From: CAYVFC01 sp964450715
GTDB taxonomy: Bacteria; Myxococcota_A; Polyangia; Polyangiales; JAFGIB01
NCBI GenBank assembly: GCA_964450715.1
Contig: CAYVFC010000022.1
Span: 11,507 to 75,506, forward strand
DNA: 64,000 bases
Direction: 5' to 3'
Below the pieces are notes generated by a model, which saw nothing but the letters and a program-made list of their open reading frames with translations, was not told the origin of the DNA and made no database searches. This document shows positions 63,810 to 64,000 of this stretch, one piece after another. A program made the position numbers and the translations under genes. Numbering within the stretch: the first letter of the stretch is position 1; each line of letters opens with the position of its first letter.

Positions 63810-63859
63810 CGCGCGGGGCCGCGTCGTCTGCGGCGACCCGTCGTCGCAGGGTACTGTAC

Positions 63860-63881
63860 GTAGGGGAGGGGCTTGCCCTAA
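63860..63881. repeat. Repeat family B, left half copy
   Basis: GTAGGGGAGGGGCTTGCCCT about 50 bp after the last gene, the same left half as at 18221 but without the right half. The last 120 bp of the window show nothing else recognised. Confidence 0.7.
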
Positions 63882-64000
63882 TCATTCTACACATCTAGTT
63901 ACGCCCTTTAATCTTTGGCGTTTCTGTGGGGGCGCGGGCGGGCCGGGGGCCGGCCGGCGGGGGACGCGCGGATTGCATTGGCCCGCCCTCGAAGGCTATT

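Overview
The window is high-GC, densely packed bacterial DNA that reads as a large-genome deltaproteobacterial/Myxococcota-type organism. This rests on several things seen together: many Gly/Asp-rich lipoproteins with clean lipoboxes, an OmpA-type porin with thrombospondin-3 calcium repeats, von Willebrand A lipoproteins, a Kunitz-type inhibitor domain, a nrdR-ribD-ribE-ribB-ribH-nusB cluster, a KamA-like radical SAM protein, and REC-kinase and REC-GGDEF signalling proteins. The assignment is an inference; no rRNA or tRNA gene was recognised.

Region 1 (1-24.6 kb) is an exopolysaccharide/O-antigen locus. It holds two paralogous modules, each pairing a Wzy/ligase-type membrane protein carrying a TPR tail with a WecA-type initiating phosphoglycosyltransferase (1-3678, and 11538-18187 where a BY-kinase/Wzc co-polymerase sits between them). 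Around them are sugar-nucleotide genes: a UDP-GlcNAc 2-epimerase, a WbpB/WbpD/WbpE-like set, a WbpA-like dehydrogenase, GDP-mannose 4,6-dehydratase, a UDP-glucuronate-epimerase-like protein, UDP-glucose dehydrogenase and a nucleotidyltransferase. Together they could make a 2,3-diacetamido-uronic acid precursor plus other sugars. A LysM-MepA murein hydrolase and a DUF1566 lipoprotein are embedded.

Region 2 (24.6-34 kb) encodes envelope or secreted proteins: two vWA lipoproteins, an OmpA/TSP3 protein, a 915-residue cysteine-repeat lipoprotein, and a lipoprotein with pacifastin-like and Kunitz (BPTI) domains in tandem. A possible sigma-54 promoter precedes the first.

Region 3 (34-45.4 kb) is housekeeping: a broken cyclic-nucleotide-binding-domain gene, aroD, a PP2C phosphatase, a type-4 uracil-DNA glycosylase, an acidic protein, rpsP-khpA-rimM-trmD-rplS, larE, an enoyl-CoA hydratase/isomerase, an EF-G and ddl. 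Region 4 (45.4-59.3 kb) has a HARE-HTH/Mrr-like protein, a REC-histidine kinase, nrdR and the riboflavin cluster (whose ribB carries a degenerate RibA domain, i.e. RibBX), nusB, an M17-N-like protein, a DsbA-like lipoprotein and a REC-GGDEF diguanylate cyclase. Region 5 (59.3-64 kb) has a KamA-like radical SAM protein, an acyl-CoA-synthetase-like enzyme and a single-pass membrane protein.

The gaps between genes are rich in repeats. Three dispersed families recur: (A) inverted repeats with TGTCATTTCGA / GAGATTTCTCG arms, (B) GTAGGGG...CCCCTAC inverted repeats that abut gene ends and supply the stop codons of several genes, and (C) a roughly 130-bp element present at least three times. There is also a 201-bp element with terminal inverted repeats, a perfect 32-bp inverted repeat upstream of nrdR, and a 51-bp tandem repeat. 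No complete insertion sequence, CRISPR array or prophage was seen.
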